Source: Nodosilinea sp. P-1105
GTDB lineage: Bacteria > Cyanobacteriota > Cyanobacteriia > Phormidesmidales > Phormidesmidaceae
Reading direction: 5' to 3'
Assembly (NCBI RefSeq): GCF_012911975.1
Contig: NZ_SMDQ01000025.1
Span: 1 to 64,000 of the forward strand
Length of the DNA: 64,000 nt
In this document: piece after piece, positions 39,263 through 49,087 of the stretch
Numbering within the stretch: the stretch's first letter is position 1
Layout of the letters: every line of letters begins with the position of its first letter
Notes under the pieces: generated by a model
What the model saw: only the letters and a program-made list of their open reading frames with translations
Database searches by the model: none
Told to the model about the DNA's origin: nothing
Program-made: the position numbers and the translations under genes

Positions 39263-41098
39263 ATGTCTGTCTTGACTTTGAAGTACGGAAAAATTGAAAT
39301 ATATCTTAGAGATGGCAATGGGCGATTTGTGCCTATTGACCTGCAAGTTTCAAACGAAATAAAAACCAAAAATATCTTTGCTGGAAATAAGAAGAGCATG
39401 GATTTCTCGGTTAGGTTACCTGGCTACTCAGGTGATTTACCACAATATCTTTACCTATACTTAGGAACTGATCCTATCCGGCGATGGCGGAACGACTATT
39501 CTATCTCATTAAAACTGGGATATGATTTCTCCAATCATCCTTATTGGGCCGCAGAGACAGAGGATATTACTAGAATCAGTCGAGAGTTTTGGTGTGCTGC
39601 AAAAGCTGAAATTACTCTCTGCGACGATGATCAAACTCCTCTGCTAACCGAAACTGAGGAATTAGCTTCAACCGTTATCGAACTTGGCTATGATGCTTGG
39701 TACGAGAACGTCTATGAGGGAGTGAAGCAAGGTTTAGAGTCGATTAATCAAGAAGCTGATATTACTTCTCCCTTTGAGCAGGAAGTTGAAGTAGGCGCTT
39801 CTAGCGATGAAGAGTCACCCAGTTCTGAAATCCTTGCTGTATATTGGCGAATAAAGCCTTACTTGGACGATCTAGGCAGGGCAATAGCCAAAATCGTTGC
39901 TAATCCAGCTCAACGAAACTATGCACGACATAGTTTTTACAGTTTGCAAGGAGCACAGTCTAATTCGCTATCGAGTGGGCACATAAGTTGTGGTTTTGTT
40001 ACAGTACAAAGTTATCAAACTATAGGTGGGCGAGCGGTTCCAGATAACTACATCTCAACGCAAATAGATGCAACTCACAATATTGAAGAAAATTATATTT
40101 CCCTTCAATGCATAAAAAGAGTTTTGGGTTATTTAGAAGATATCTCAGATGAGATTAAACAATATATTGAAGATTTAAAAAAAATTAAATCTGGTATATA
40201 TAGTGGAGCCCACAAAAATAAGCTAGAGGCTGATATCAGGCAGCATCACAACGAGTTGAAAGACATAAAAGAGCAAGTTGATAAGTTTGGCTACTATATC
40301 AAGTGTTTTTCTTTCCTAGACCGAGATTATCGCCCTCCCAGTCTAAATTTCAGTTCAGAATTACTATACTATGACGATCGCTACTCCACAGTCTGGAAGA
40401 TATTAGCAAGGATAGATGGGATATTAAACTATATAAACATTTCAGACGAAGTGATTAAGTTTCAGGTTGCGCCTTTTCAAGAGGTATATGAAAGGTGGTG
40501 CCTACTAAAAATTGTTTCTGCCCTAGAAGAAATGGGCTTTAGGAAGACATCATCTGCTTCTAAATCTCCGCTGTATGGGAATCCAAGGTTTAACTCCCAA
40601 TATTGTGAACTAGAACACCCCCAAGATCCGGGTTTGAATTTAAAGGTTTACTTTGAGAAGAAGCATCAATTCATTGACGGTGCTTGGCCTGAAAATTCTT
40701 ATGGGTTCTGGCAACCTGCCTATGAAGGAGAACCAAAGAGTGAGTGGAAGCATACCCCAGATATTTCACTGGAATTTTTTAGAGATCTGGGCCACCCAAA
40801 CATAGTTACTTTTGACCCCACCTTGGGAGGTAAATCAATTTGGCCAGATAAGTATAAATATAAGAAGACAATTCGTGCAAACACGTCTCAGGGATATGAT
40901 TATATTGTCAAAGCTGCTTGGGCCATTGCTCCTGGCCAGGCAAAGCATAGCATTTCCCCATTCTACAGTGATGAAGATGCTGGCTTTTCTGAAGGAACCA
41001 TTTTCTTAAATCACACTCGAGAAAGTCAGGAAGCGCTTTACGTTACGCTCAGCAAGATCCTGATGAGTAATGGTTTATTGTCTGCTTCTGTTGAATAA
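39263..41098 (+). CDS. DUF2357/McrC-like putative nuclease subunit
   Basis: VYERWCLLKIVSALEEMGF (typical pre-nuclease segment) then HTPDISLEFFRDLGHPNIVTFDPTLGGK and YDYIVKAAWAI; directly after the McrB-type protein. Confidence 0.6.
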   Translation: MSVLTLKYGKIEIYLRDGNGRFVPIDLQVSNEIKTKNIFAGNKKSMDFSVRLPGYSGDLPQYLYLYLGTDPIRRWRNDYSISLKLGYDFSNHPYWAAETEDITRISREFWCAAKAEITLCDDDQTPLLTETEELASTVIELGYDAWYENVYEGVKQGLESINQEADITSPFEQEVEVGASSDEESPSSEILAVYWRIKPYLDDLGRAIAKIVANPAQRNYARHSFYSLQGAQSNSLSSGHISCGFVTVQSYQTIGGRAVPDNYISTQIDATHNIEENYISLQCIKRVLGYLEDISDEIKQYIEDLKKIKSGIYSGAHKNKLEADIRQHHNELKDIKEQVDKFGYYIKCFSFLDRDYRPPSLNFSSELLYYDDRYSTVWKILARIDGILNYINISDEVIKFQVAPFQEVYERWCLLKIVSALEEMGFRKTSSASKSPLYGNPRFNSQYCELEHPQDPGLNLKVYFEKKHQFIDGAWPENSYGFWQPAYEGEPKSEWKHTPDISLEFFRDLGHPNIVTFDPTLGGKSIWPDKYKYKKTIRANTSQGYDYIVKAAWAIAPGQAKHSISPFYSDEDAGFSEGTIFLNHTRESQEALYVTLSKILMSNGLLSASVE

Positions 41099-41383
41099 CT
41101 GAACTAGAACTTTGGCTTTAGATGCCCAAATCATCTTTCAAGACGATTAAAGCCACTTCACCTTCCGTTGTAGTTTGTGTGTACTATTAGTCGACTTGTT
41201 TCAGCCATTCCAGGCTATCTTAATCCAAGCTCTTGAAGAAACATCGTTTCAAAAGGTTGCATCTTCGTCAGCGAGGGCTATCAAGAATTATAACTTTGGT
41301 ATACTTAGGCTGAAATTTAGCTTGTTATCCACTGGTCAATCTTAAATTTATCAGTAGCGCGATAGCTAACAGGGAGTCTCTAC

Positions 41384-42016
41384 ATGACAGAAGCTGTGAA
41401 TGGCCTATTCAATTGGCTAGGCCAACTCGTCAACCCGATTGCCAGTCTGCCTAAAGGACAAAGATTTCTGGCTATATTGGCACTTCTTCAGGTTGCCGTC
41501 GTCCCTTTTGTTATAGAGCATCTACCAGAAGATAAGCGAATCTTCACCATTTATAGTGTTACGGGTTTGTTTGTTCTGCTTCTAGCTATCATATTCTTTA
41601 CAGATACGAGAACCAGAAAACTTATAAGTAAAAGTCGAAGGCTGATTAAAGAAAACCGAGTTCTTAAATTAGAAAAAACGAATATTGAGGCAAGAGTAGA
41701 AGAAATTCACGTCGCTAGAGAAAGAGAAAAGACTCAGTTTGAGAAGGTTATATCTGCTAAGGAAACGACTGTCGAAGACCATTTATTTAATCGAATTATC
41801 CTACTGCTAGATATTAAAATAAAGTTATCGAAGGTAAGTCAATTTGCAGAGCAAAAACTGAAAGCGGAAGCTATATCAATTTCTGACATGGAGGAAATTC
41901 AGCAATCAATAGGGAATTTGGCTGAGGAAGTAGAAACCCAGCTAAAAGACTTTAGCGAAAGGCAGAGAAGAATTGCCGAAGCCCGAAAGTTAGAGCAAGA
42001 AATTGGAATGTCTTAA
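41384..42016 (+). CDS. Membrane-anchored coiled-coil protein
   Basis: Two hydrophobic segments (FLAILALLQVAVVPFVI; IYSVTGLFVLLLAIIFF) then a long charged helix. Confidence 0.55.
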   Translation: MTEAVNGLFNWLGQLVNPIASLPKGQRFLAILALLQVAVVPFVIEHLPEDKRIFTIYSVTGLFVLLLAIIFFTDTRTRKLISKSRRLIKENRVLKLEKTNIEARVEEIHVAREREKTQFEKVISAKETTVEDHLFNRIILLLDIKIKLSKVSQFAEQKLKAEAISISDMEEIQQSIGNLAEEVETQLKDFSERQRRIAEARKLEQEIGMS

Positions 42017-42026
42017 GTTACGGTAC

Positions 42027-42680
42027 TCAAAAGTTTTCTGCTAGGTATTGATAAAACTGTCCCGTAAAGGAGTTATCGTACAGGGACGCCATTCGGCTGA
42101 ACTCCGTCAGATAGTCTTCTCTGTTATTGGCTAAAACACGATAGCTCGTTGAACGTACATCATCAATAGCCCGTTGTTGTAAAAATTGAAGTGCCACTTC
42201 GTCACCGCCTTGTCCCATTGCCGATATACGTAAAGCCTTAGCCACGAGAAACTTAAAACTGTCGAGGTCTTTGCTAAATTCTTTAGGCTTTGATGGGAAA
42301 AGAGGAAATTTTGTGAGATATAAATTGAGAACCTCAAGATAGTCTTTTGAACCTAGTTTGCTGACCTCCGCTGAAGCTGCCTCAATGTCATCGGCAATTT
42401 CCTCCAAATCACTGAGAAGCTTCTCTTTATCGCCTCCTCTTTGCTGGAGCCTATCAGAAATAGACGTCATAGAGCTTTCAACCTCTTCTTTCCACGCGAA
42501 AAATTTTTCCACTGGGAATTCTCCTTGCATAAAGGGCCTACCCTTTATTTTTCGCAAGGCACCTCTAGCAACCCGGAAACTTTTACCAGGCAGTAACCTA
42601 GCAGGAAGGTAAATTACGATAACACCCAACTCAACCAAGTATAGTACATAAAAACTATATAGTGTATATGTACTATACAC
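42027..42680 (-). CDS. Putative coiled-coil protein, possibly membrane-anchored; start uncertain
   Basis: Long ORF convergent with 41384-42016; annotated N-terminus lies in palindromic DNA so the true start is probably downstream. Confidence 0.5.
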   Translation of the reverse strand: MYSTYTLYSFYVLYLVELGVIVIYLPARLLPGKSFRVARGALRKIKGRPFMQGEFPVEKFFAWKEEVESSMTSISDRLQQRGGDKEKLLSDLEEIADDIEAASAEVSKLGSKDYLEVLNLYLTKFPLFPSKPKEFSKDLDSFKFLVAKALRISAMGQGGDEVALQFLQQRAIDDVRSTSYRVLANNREDYLTEFSRMASLYDNSFTGQFYQYLAENF

Positions 42681-42685
42681 TATAT
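42639..42685. promoter_or_regulatory. Two overlapping, mutually exclusive 12-bp inverted repeats
   Basis: gtatagtacata(42639-42650)/tatgtactatac(42667-42678) and atatagtgtata(42657-42668)/tatacactatat(42674-42685). Confidence 0.75.
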
Positions 42686-43006
42686 CAGGAATTGGTTTAC
42701 CCTACTGTCTTCGTGGCGTCCGATCGCTTCTGAGGTAGCGGGGACTTCTAATTGCAGAAGCGTATGGAGGCTGCAACGCAAGAACGGCGGCTTATTTCTT
42801 AGGGAAATCCTTCATCAGGATCACCATCAACTCCAGCTTTTCATCGTAATGGTCGCTCAGGTATGGGGACTGGCATAAGGCAGGTCCGTTGGACTATTTC
42901 AGCAAAGCTACAGAAATTAGCTCTAAGGCGGCTGAGAGGTTTAGGATGCTCTATATGAAAGAGGGGATAGCATCTCTTGTACCTGTGTGAACAACCTACA
43001 CCTGTC

Positions 43007-43492
43007 CTAGTCCAGGAAAGCGGTTAACTCCTGGCTGATCTCGCACAAGTAGCTATCCTGCAGAAATTGGAAGTAGCAGTACAACACGTCCCAATCTCCA
43101 CCCCGAAACCGAACCGTCAACTTCTCCAAAGACTCACTTTGTAGAGGACTCATGATTAGCCGCTCAATCGTGAGCCGTTCTCGCTTCACGATTGCCTCAA
43201 CATTTGCTAAAACACTCCAACCGCATTGAGGTGGTGGAGAGGCACTTTCCCATACTTCTGAAATCAGTTCCACCGCATCAGGCGACAAACCCTCCGGACA
43301 CAGGGAATCTGGCAGGGATACTGCATTGGTCAGACATTTATCCGACCACCAGGCCCACCACTCCGTGCGATGTACTAGGTACACATCTGGAGTATGCCGG
43401 ATCTGGTGGATCGGTGTACCATCCAACCGTGCTAGCCGTTGAGCTTCATATGAGGTCACCGCCACATAGCGGCGCGTCAAAAATCGAGCCAT
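43007..43492 (-). CDS. Hypothetical protein (161 aa)
   Basis: ORF with plausible composition; no family recognised. Confidence 0.5.
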   Translation of the reverse strand: MARFLTRRYVAVTSYEAQRLARLDGTPIHQIRHTPDVYLVHRTEWWAWWSDKCLTNAVSLPDSLCPEGLSPDAVELISEVWESASPPPQCGWSVLANVEAIVKRERLTIERLIMSPLQSESLEKLTVRFRGGDWDVLYCYFQFLQDSYLCEISQELTAFLD

Positions 43493-43780
43493 GGTGCCCC
43501 TACCTCACTGCTGACCCTAAACCAGCACTGACGAGAACAGCCGCGACGGGAGCCAGCATGCACGCTATTGCTCTGCCCCCAAAACATTGCTGCCAACGAT
43601 TCGCCATCTCAGTTCCACAACCCTGTACATGCCATAGGGCTGATACGAGCAACCATGACCCCGGGGCAAACAGGTCATCACTCCACTACGCAACTAAATG
43701 AGTAGCAAATATCACCAATGAATTACTTGTACTGAGTTGCCAGACCAAATCCGGACAAAATACTAAAAAAGTGGCCAATG

Positions 43781-44209
43781 CTACGACACCACTTCCGACC
43801 CGCCGTCAATCTCCGCTTCCATCCGCGAGATTGCCTTTTCATAAACCCGTAAACCCAGCAGCACCAAACGCACCAGCATCTGGTCTGGATTACGCTGACT
43901 GGCCTCAGCCAACTCCACAATGCGCTCCGTCGGGATGTGCTGATTGAATAAGAGTAGATTCGCCTCCAGCTCATGGACCAGAGGCCGATGGTGCTTTTGG
44001 GCACCCTCTCGTAGTTGCTGCCCCACCTCACTGGTAAGCAGCAGTTCCATGATTTCGGCCAGGAAGGGGGATCGCTTGCGATTCCCTTCCGCCGCGCACT
44101 GGGCCTCAATCGCCTCCAGCAGTTCAGCGGTCATATAAAACGTGGGACGACAACCTACATCGGAGGATTCTGAGGATGATTTATCAGGGGGCACAGAGGA
44201 TTTGACCAT
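43781..44209 (-). CDS. Hypothetical protein with possible RHH-like segment (142 aa)
   Basis: CRPTFYMTAELLEAIEAQCAAEGNRKRSPFLAEIMELLL; located just before the T4SS operon. Confidence 0.5.
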   Translation of the reverse strand: MVKSSVPPDKSSSESSDVGCRPTFYMTAELLEAIEAQCAAEGNRKRSPFLAEIMELLLTSEVGQQLREGAQKHHRPLVHELEANLLLFNQHIPTERIVELAEASQRNPDQMLVRLVLLGLRVYEKAISRMEAEIDGGSEVVS

Positions 44210-44540
44210 AGGAGTGACAGGAACGAGACCAACTGAGGTTATCCTAGCCTCCTACCTGGGTGAACCATGCACAGAGGGACTGTAGCTTTACAGAAACCTG
44301 AGGTGACTTGATAGAACACTTCCTCCGCTTCATGCCACCTTAATCCGACAAACCTCATACCCTGATGGACTAACGTCCTCAACCATAGGATAGACCTGTT
44401 GCCCCAGCATTAAGAAAGGTAAAGGATTTGCCCCCAGGAGGTCTAGGGCACTTTGGCCATTTTTGGCTTCCTTTGGCCATGGGGATTTTCATTTGTAAAC
44501 AAAATCTAAAACCTGCTTTACTTTTCCAGTCAGTTCATCC

Positions 44541-44559
44541 AGTATTACCAGGTAATACT
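44541..44559. promoter_or_regulatory. Palindrome agtattacc-a-ggtaatact upstream of the T4SS operon
   Basis: Perfect 9-bp inverted repeat with 1-nt centre. Confidence 0.6.
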
Positions 44560-44659
44560 TTTAGTGTGAAAGTACGATAAAGATTGAGTCACCAATCTTG
44601 AGTTCCTGATAAAGTTCCGTGCTTGACCCGAGGGTGGCGAGACCAACAACCGGTCACCC

Positions 44660-45169
44660 GTGGCTACAAATCGTCCTACTCAATCTGTTCAGGGAGCTAT
44701 CTACCTACGTCCTCACTTGCTTGGAGTAGGAGATATGAATTTTGGATCTAACCGCCTGAGGCGCCTGGTGTCTCGGGGTGTTAAACGTCGTCTGTCTGGG
44801 GTTGGAAATCGTCTGGCCCATGTCAAATTCCGTGGTCTCAGCGGCTGGAGGTGGCTGGGTCTGATCACCGGCATCCTGCTATTCATCAGCATCACCAGCC
44901 ACGCCAATCCCGCCATGGCCCAGTTGTTCGATACTGTCGAAGGCCAGGCCCAGGCCATTTTCGGCCAATACCTGGATGGCAGCATCATCGGCTTTATGTT
45001 CGGGCTGCTGCGCCTGGTGGTGTGGGTGTCAGCGGTGGGCTTTGTGTTCTTCGCGGTCTATCAGGCCCAACGGGGTGAACAGTGGCAACCCTTGTTGCAA
45101 AACGCCTTCATCATCGTGGCGGCGGTGGTGATTGTGGAAGGTTTGAGCCGCTTATTCTTTGGTGCCTGA
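44660..45169 (+). CDS. VirB2/TrbC-like pilin
   Basis: Small protein with signal and two TM segments at head of a T4SS operon; start may be internal (MNFGSNRL). Confidence 0.6.
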   Translation: MATNRPTQSVQGAIYLRPHLLGVGDMNFGSNRLRRLVSRGVKRRLSGVGNRLAHVKFRGLSGWRWLGLITGILLFISITSHANPAMAQLFDTVEGQAQAIFGQYLDGSIIGFMFGLLRLVVWVSAVGFVFFAVYQAQRGEQWQPLLQNAFIIVAAVVIVEGLSRLFFGA

Positions 45170-45170
45170 G

Positions 45171-45479
45171 ATGAGCGACGACTCGCGCCTGTACTGCCCG
45201 GTCAACCCCAGTCTGGGCCGTCAGCCCTCCCTTGGCCCGATTCCGGCTAACCTGCTGGCCCCCTCGGGCGGCATCTTCGTCGGCTTCTACCTCTTGATTG
45301 AAGTCGTACTTGGTTTGGGATTCGTCCTATTTCTACTGCTCAGCACCTGGGGTATTTCCACCTGGTGGGTGGTGGTTGGCGAGAAGACCTGGCTGTTTAC
45401 CCACAAGTTTGTGCCCGTACCCGATTGGAAACGGGGCCATGTGCCCTATCAGCGTCATTTACCCAACCACCATGAGTAA
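45171..45479 (+). CDS. VirB3-like protein
   Basis: About 100 aa, hydrophobic hairpin, immediately precedes the VirB4 homologue. Confidence 0.6.
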   Translation: MSDDSRLYCPVNPSLGRQPSLGPIPANLLAPSGGIFVGFYLLIEVVLGLGFVLFLLLSTWGISTWWVVVGEKTWLFTHKFVPVPDWKRGHVPYQRHLPNHHE

Positions 45480-48279
45480 ACCAAGGCTTGGTACCCAACG
45501 CTATCGCTTTCGCCCCTTTGAAGATGAATCGCACCTGGAATGTCTCTGTCGCCTGAACCTACGGGGGCGCAATGTGGGCGCTTACCTGCTGAAGCACCAG
45601 CGGCAGTACAGTCTGGTGTTTGGCTTTCGCAGCCGGGGGATTCACACCCAGTTGCAACCGGGGCAGGCGGAACCCACGTTGAAACGACTGGAAGATGGGC
45701 TCAAGGGGTTTCGACCGGGAGACCGATTGCGGATTCACTGGCGCTCCTTTGCCGATGATACGGAGCGCCAACAATCCCTGGAAACCTTGATTCAAACCAC
45801 CACTACCCTGGAAAGCCAGTTCCTGTTGCTGGCCCAGCAACGGGCCACCCGGGATCTCACGACCGAAAAACAACGACAACCCAAACAGCTGTATCTGTTT
45901 GCCACCTACCCCCTCGGGTCAGGGCCAGAGCAGAGCGCGGACCAGGTTGAAAAGCTGCTGGCCTGGGTGGTGACTCAGTACGACACCTTCAAGGGGTTGA
46001 AGGAGCAGAACCAGCAACAGTCCTACGTGCAGCTCCTGACCCAGGGCTTCACCGATGGTTACCTGCACTGGGAGCAGCAGCTCAATACTCGCATGGGGCT
46101 TCAGGTTACCCCAATGGGAACCGAAGACTTATGGCAGTACCTCTGGACTCAATTCAACTCAACGACAGTCCCCCCTGTTCCACAATGCCTGGAGCTGAGT
46201 GATGCTGACGGCGACACCAAACTCAGCGAACTAATCCACGATCCGCTGCACGCTACCTCTCGCCTGATTCGCGGGGAGAAGGGGCAACCCAGCCATCCCA
46301 AAGCAGATCGCCAGTGGGTCCAGGTGAAAGGCAAATTCGTGGGGGCGATGGTACTGGAATCCAAACCCGCCGGGTTCACCACCCCCGAGCATCAGCTCTA
46401 CTACCTGTGGCAAGCCCTGGCCCAATTTCCTGACTGCGAATGCGTCTGTGAGTTGGCGGCAGCAGACCGGATGATGACCCGCGTCACCCTGCAACGGCTG
46501 ACCAAGCAAAGTGTCACCGCCACCTTTCGGGCTAACCTGCTGCGGGATGTGGATGTGGCCTCTCAGATGCGGATGAAGCAGGGGGTGGAGGCCCAGGAGC
46601 GGATTTATGAGGGTGCCCTGCCGATCTGGATCAGCAGCCTGGTGCTGTTGCATCGGGAGAGTCCCGAGTCTCTGGCCGAGGCCTGCCAGAAGCTCACCAA
46701 TGCCTTCCACCAGGGTGACTTTATTCGCGAGACTGAGATTGCCTGGCAGCTCTGGCTCAGGTCCCTGCCGATTGTCGGTGACAGGCTGATTGACGATGGC
46801 CGCAGGCAGATGTACCTGACCAATGAAGCGCCAGGGCTGATGCCCGTGGCCTGTCCCCGCACCATCGATAACCAGGGCATTGAGCTGATCACCCGTGACG
46901 GTCAGATGCCGGTCTATTTAGACTTCGTGAATCAACACCGGGGGATGTTGATCTTTGGCGAGACCCGCAGTGGCAAGTCGGTGCTGGCCTCAGAGATCTT
47001 TGTGTGGGCCATGGCCAACGGCATGAATGTGATCTCCCTCGACTATCCCAAACCCGATGGCACCACCACCTACACCGACCTGGTCAAGTTCTTCGGCGAC
47101 CAGGGCGCTTACTTTGACATCGGCTCTGAAAGCAACAACCTGTTTCAAATTCCTGACCTGCGCGACTTGCCCGATAACCAACGGCAGGAGCGCCTGGACG
47201 ACTACAAAGAGTTTCTGGTCAAAGCCCTCGACACCATGGTGATGGGCACCGAGACCGATAACCAATTGGGCAAGCGGGTCCACACTGTGCTCTGGCAAGC
47301 GCTGGCCACCTTCTTCGAGACTCCCCAAATTCTGACCCGCTATGAGGCCGCCTTTGCCTCGGGATTTGGCAGTGCCGAGTGGCAGCAAATGCCGACTCTG
47401 GCGGACTTTGTAGAAACCGTGACCAATCTGGATCTGGAAGTAGAATCCGCTCTACTTAACGAAGCCGTGGCCACCATTCTGCTGGAGCTGCGAGGCTGGC
47501 TCTCCAGCCGGGTGGGCAAGGCCATTTCCCAACCCTCGACCATCCGCACCGATGCCCGGCTCACCGTCTTTGCCCTGCGCAACGTCGGCGACAACATCGA
47601 AGCGGCGGTGCTGGCCCTCTCGGCTCAATCGATGGCCTTCCGTCGCGCCCTGGAAGTCTCCGATTCCCTACTGGCCATCGATGAGAGCCCCATCCTGTTC
47701 AAATACAACGGCATTGCTCAAATCATTGGCCAGGTCTGCGCCAACGGAGCCAAATCCGGCATCCGCCCCCTGATCATCGGCCAGGATCCCGACACCATCG
47801 CCCAATCAGTAGCCGGGTCGCAGATCCTGCAAAACCTCAACACTCGGTTGGTAGGAGCGATCCAGCCCAATGCCCTGCCCTCCTACCAACACCTGTTCGG
47901 CTACGACCCCAGCCTACTGCGGCCCAACACCGAAGAATCCTTCCGCATTAGCCCTGGACGGCTCTGCTCCCACTGGCTGCTGGATGCCGATGCCCGCCTC
48001 ACCCCCTGTGCCCACTACCCCTCTGCTGAACTGCTGGGGGCAGTGGCCAACAACCCCAAGGAGCAACGGGCTCGTCAGCGGGTGTTGGCCCAACATGCCA
48101 ACAAATTTGCCGGGTATGCCGCCTTTGCCAATGCCTATGTGCAGGCGCTGCGCTGTGGTCAATCCCTCGACACCATTGCGCCCACCCAGCCTGAATTTGA
48201 ACTCATTCGCCCTGTCTCTGAACTTACCGTGACCAACGGTCATCAACCCCAATCTGCAACCCCTCGGAGGACATCATGA
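45472..48279 (+). CDS. VirB4-like conjugative transfer ATPase
   Basis: QHRGMLIFGETRSGKSVLASEIFVWAMANGMNVISLDYPKPDG; ORF extends to 45298 but MSKPRLGTQ at 45472 is the likely start. Confidence 0.88.
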   Translation: MSKPRLGTQRYRFRPFEDESHLECLCRLNLRGRNVGAYLLKHQRQYSLVFGFRSRGIHTQLQPGQAEPTLKRLEDGLKGFRPGDRLRIHWRSFADDTERQQSLETLIQTTTTLESQFLLLAQQRATRDLTTEKQRQPKQLYLFATYPLGSGPEQSADQVEKLLAWVVTQYDTFKGLKEQNQQQSYVQLLTQGFTDGYLHWEQQLNTRMGLQVTPMGTEDLWQYLWTQFNSTTVPPVPQCLELSDADGDTKLSELIHDPLHATSRLIRGEKGQPSHPKADRQWVQVKGKFVGAMVLESKPAGFTTPEHQLYYLWQALAQFPDCECVCELAAADRMMTRVTLQRLTKQSVTATFRANLLRDVDVASQMRMKQGVEAQERIYEGALPIWISSLVLLHRESPESLAEACQKLTNAFHQGDFIRETEIAWQLWLRSLPIVGDRLIDDGRRQMYLTNEAPGLMPVACPRTIDNQGIELITRDGQMPVYLDFVNQHRGMLIFGETRSGKSVLASEIFVWAMANGMNVISLDYPKPDGTTTYTDLVKFFGDQGAYFDIGSESNNLFQIPDLRDLPDNQRQERLDDYKEFLVKALDTMVMGTETDNQLGKRVHTVLWQALATFFETPQILTRYEAAFASGFGSAEWQQMPTLADFVETVTNLDLEVESALLNEAVATILLELRGWLSSRVGKAISQPSTIRTDARLTVFALRNVGDNIEAAVLALSAQSMAFRRALEVSDSLLAIDESPILFKYNGIAQIIGQVCANGAKSGIRPLIIGQDPDTIAQSVAGSQILQNLNTRLVGAIQPNALPSYQHLFGYDPSLLRPNTEESFRISPGRLCSHWLLDADARLTPCAHYPSAELLGAVANNPKEQRARQRVLAQHANKFAGYAAFANAYVQALRCGQSLDTIAPTQPEFELIRPVSELTVTNGHQPQSATPRRTS

Positions 48280-49085
48280 CGACTCAAGCAAAACGCCACC
48301 GCACTCGCTATCGCCTGATCCTTGGCACCAGCCTCAGTCTGGGCCTGCTTAGTCTGGGCGCTGCCCGTGCTTCCCTCCAGCCCGGTGGATGGGGCCAACA
48401 GTGGCAAGACTGGGCCATGAACCACCTACCCAACCCGATTACCACCATCCTGGAGCAGATTCAAACCACGACGGCCCTGGCCGAAGAAACCCTACAGGCG
48501 GTGCTGGGTGATCAATGGGAAGCCCTCAAAGCCGCCCTTGGCGGTAACTTGCCTGATCTGCACCGGGTGCGGATGGATGAGCTGGTACCAATTCAAAGCA
48601 TCCTCGGTACGGATCGGGCCACCCAGCAGCGGGATCTGGCCAACCGCTATGACCAGGAAGTGGCCCGCTCCATGGCCTCGCCCTGGCTGGGGGATCAGGG
48701 GCAAACTCGCCTGTCCACTCAGGCTGAGCAGACTTCCAACCTGCTGCAAGAGAGTCAGGCCCGCACCCAGCAGGTGCAATCCATGGCAGAAGCCGCCCAG
48801 GGGATGAACGTCACCCAGGATGTGATGAAGCAAAACGCCCAGATCCAGGCCTCGGTGGCGGCCCTACTGCATGAGCAAACCCAGCTGACGGCTGAAAACA
48901 ACACCACCCTGACCCAGCTCCACCAACTTCAGGGGATGCTGACCCAACTGGCCGCTAATACCAGCGAAGGGATTGATGAAGCCAACCGCCGCGAGCGGGT
49001 GGAGCGACAGATTTCGATTTCCGGTTCCGCCCAGGCGCCGATCTACATCCCCGGAGCCCTGGGTACCAGCCCCTCTGGCAACTAA
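48276..49085 (+). CDS. VirB5/TrbJ-like protein
   Basis: Signal peptide plus coiled-coil periplasmic protein between VirB4-like and VirB6-like genes; ATGA overlap. Confidence 0.6.
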   Translation: MTTQAKRHRTRYRLILGTSLSLGLLSLGAARASLQPGGWGQQWQDWAMNHLPNPITTILEQIQTTTALAEETLQAVLGDQWEALKAALGGNLPDLHRVRMDELVPIQSILGTDRATQQRDLANRYDQEVARSMASPWLGDQGQTRLSTQAEQTSNLLQESQARTQQVQSMAEAAQGMNVTQDVMKQNAQIQASVAALLHEQTQLTAENNTTLTQLHQLQGMLTQLAANTSEGIDEANRRERVERQISISGSAQAPIYIPGALGTSPSGN

Positions 49086-49087
49086 CC

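Noticed and set aside
45298-45471. N-terminal extension of the VirB4-like ORF
   Set aside because: Overlaps the VirB3-like gene out of frame; MSKPRLGTQ at 45472 with start/stop overlap is the natural start.
46231-46710. 159-aa antisense ORF in the VirB4-like gene, and similar ones at 56057-56641 and 59013-59558
   Set aside because: Complementary-strand shadows of strong coding sequences; no coupling or family features.
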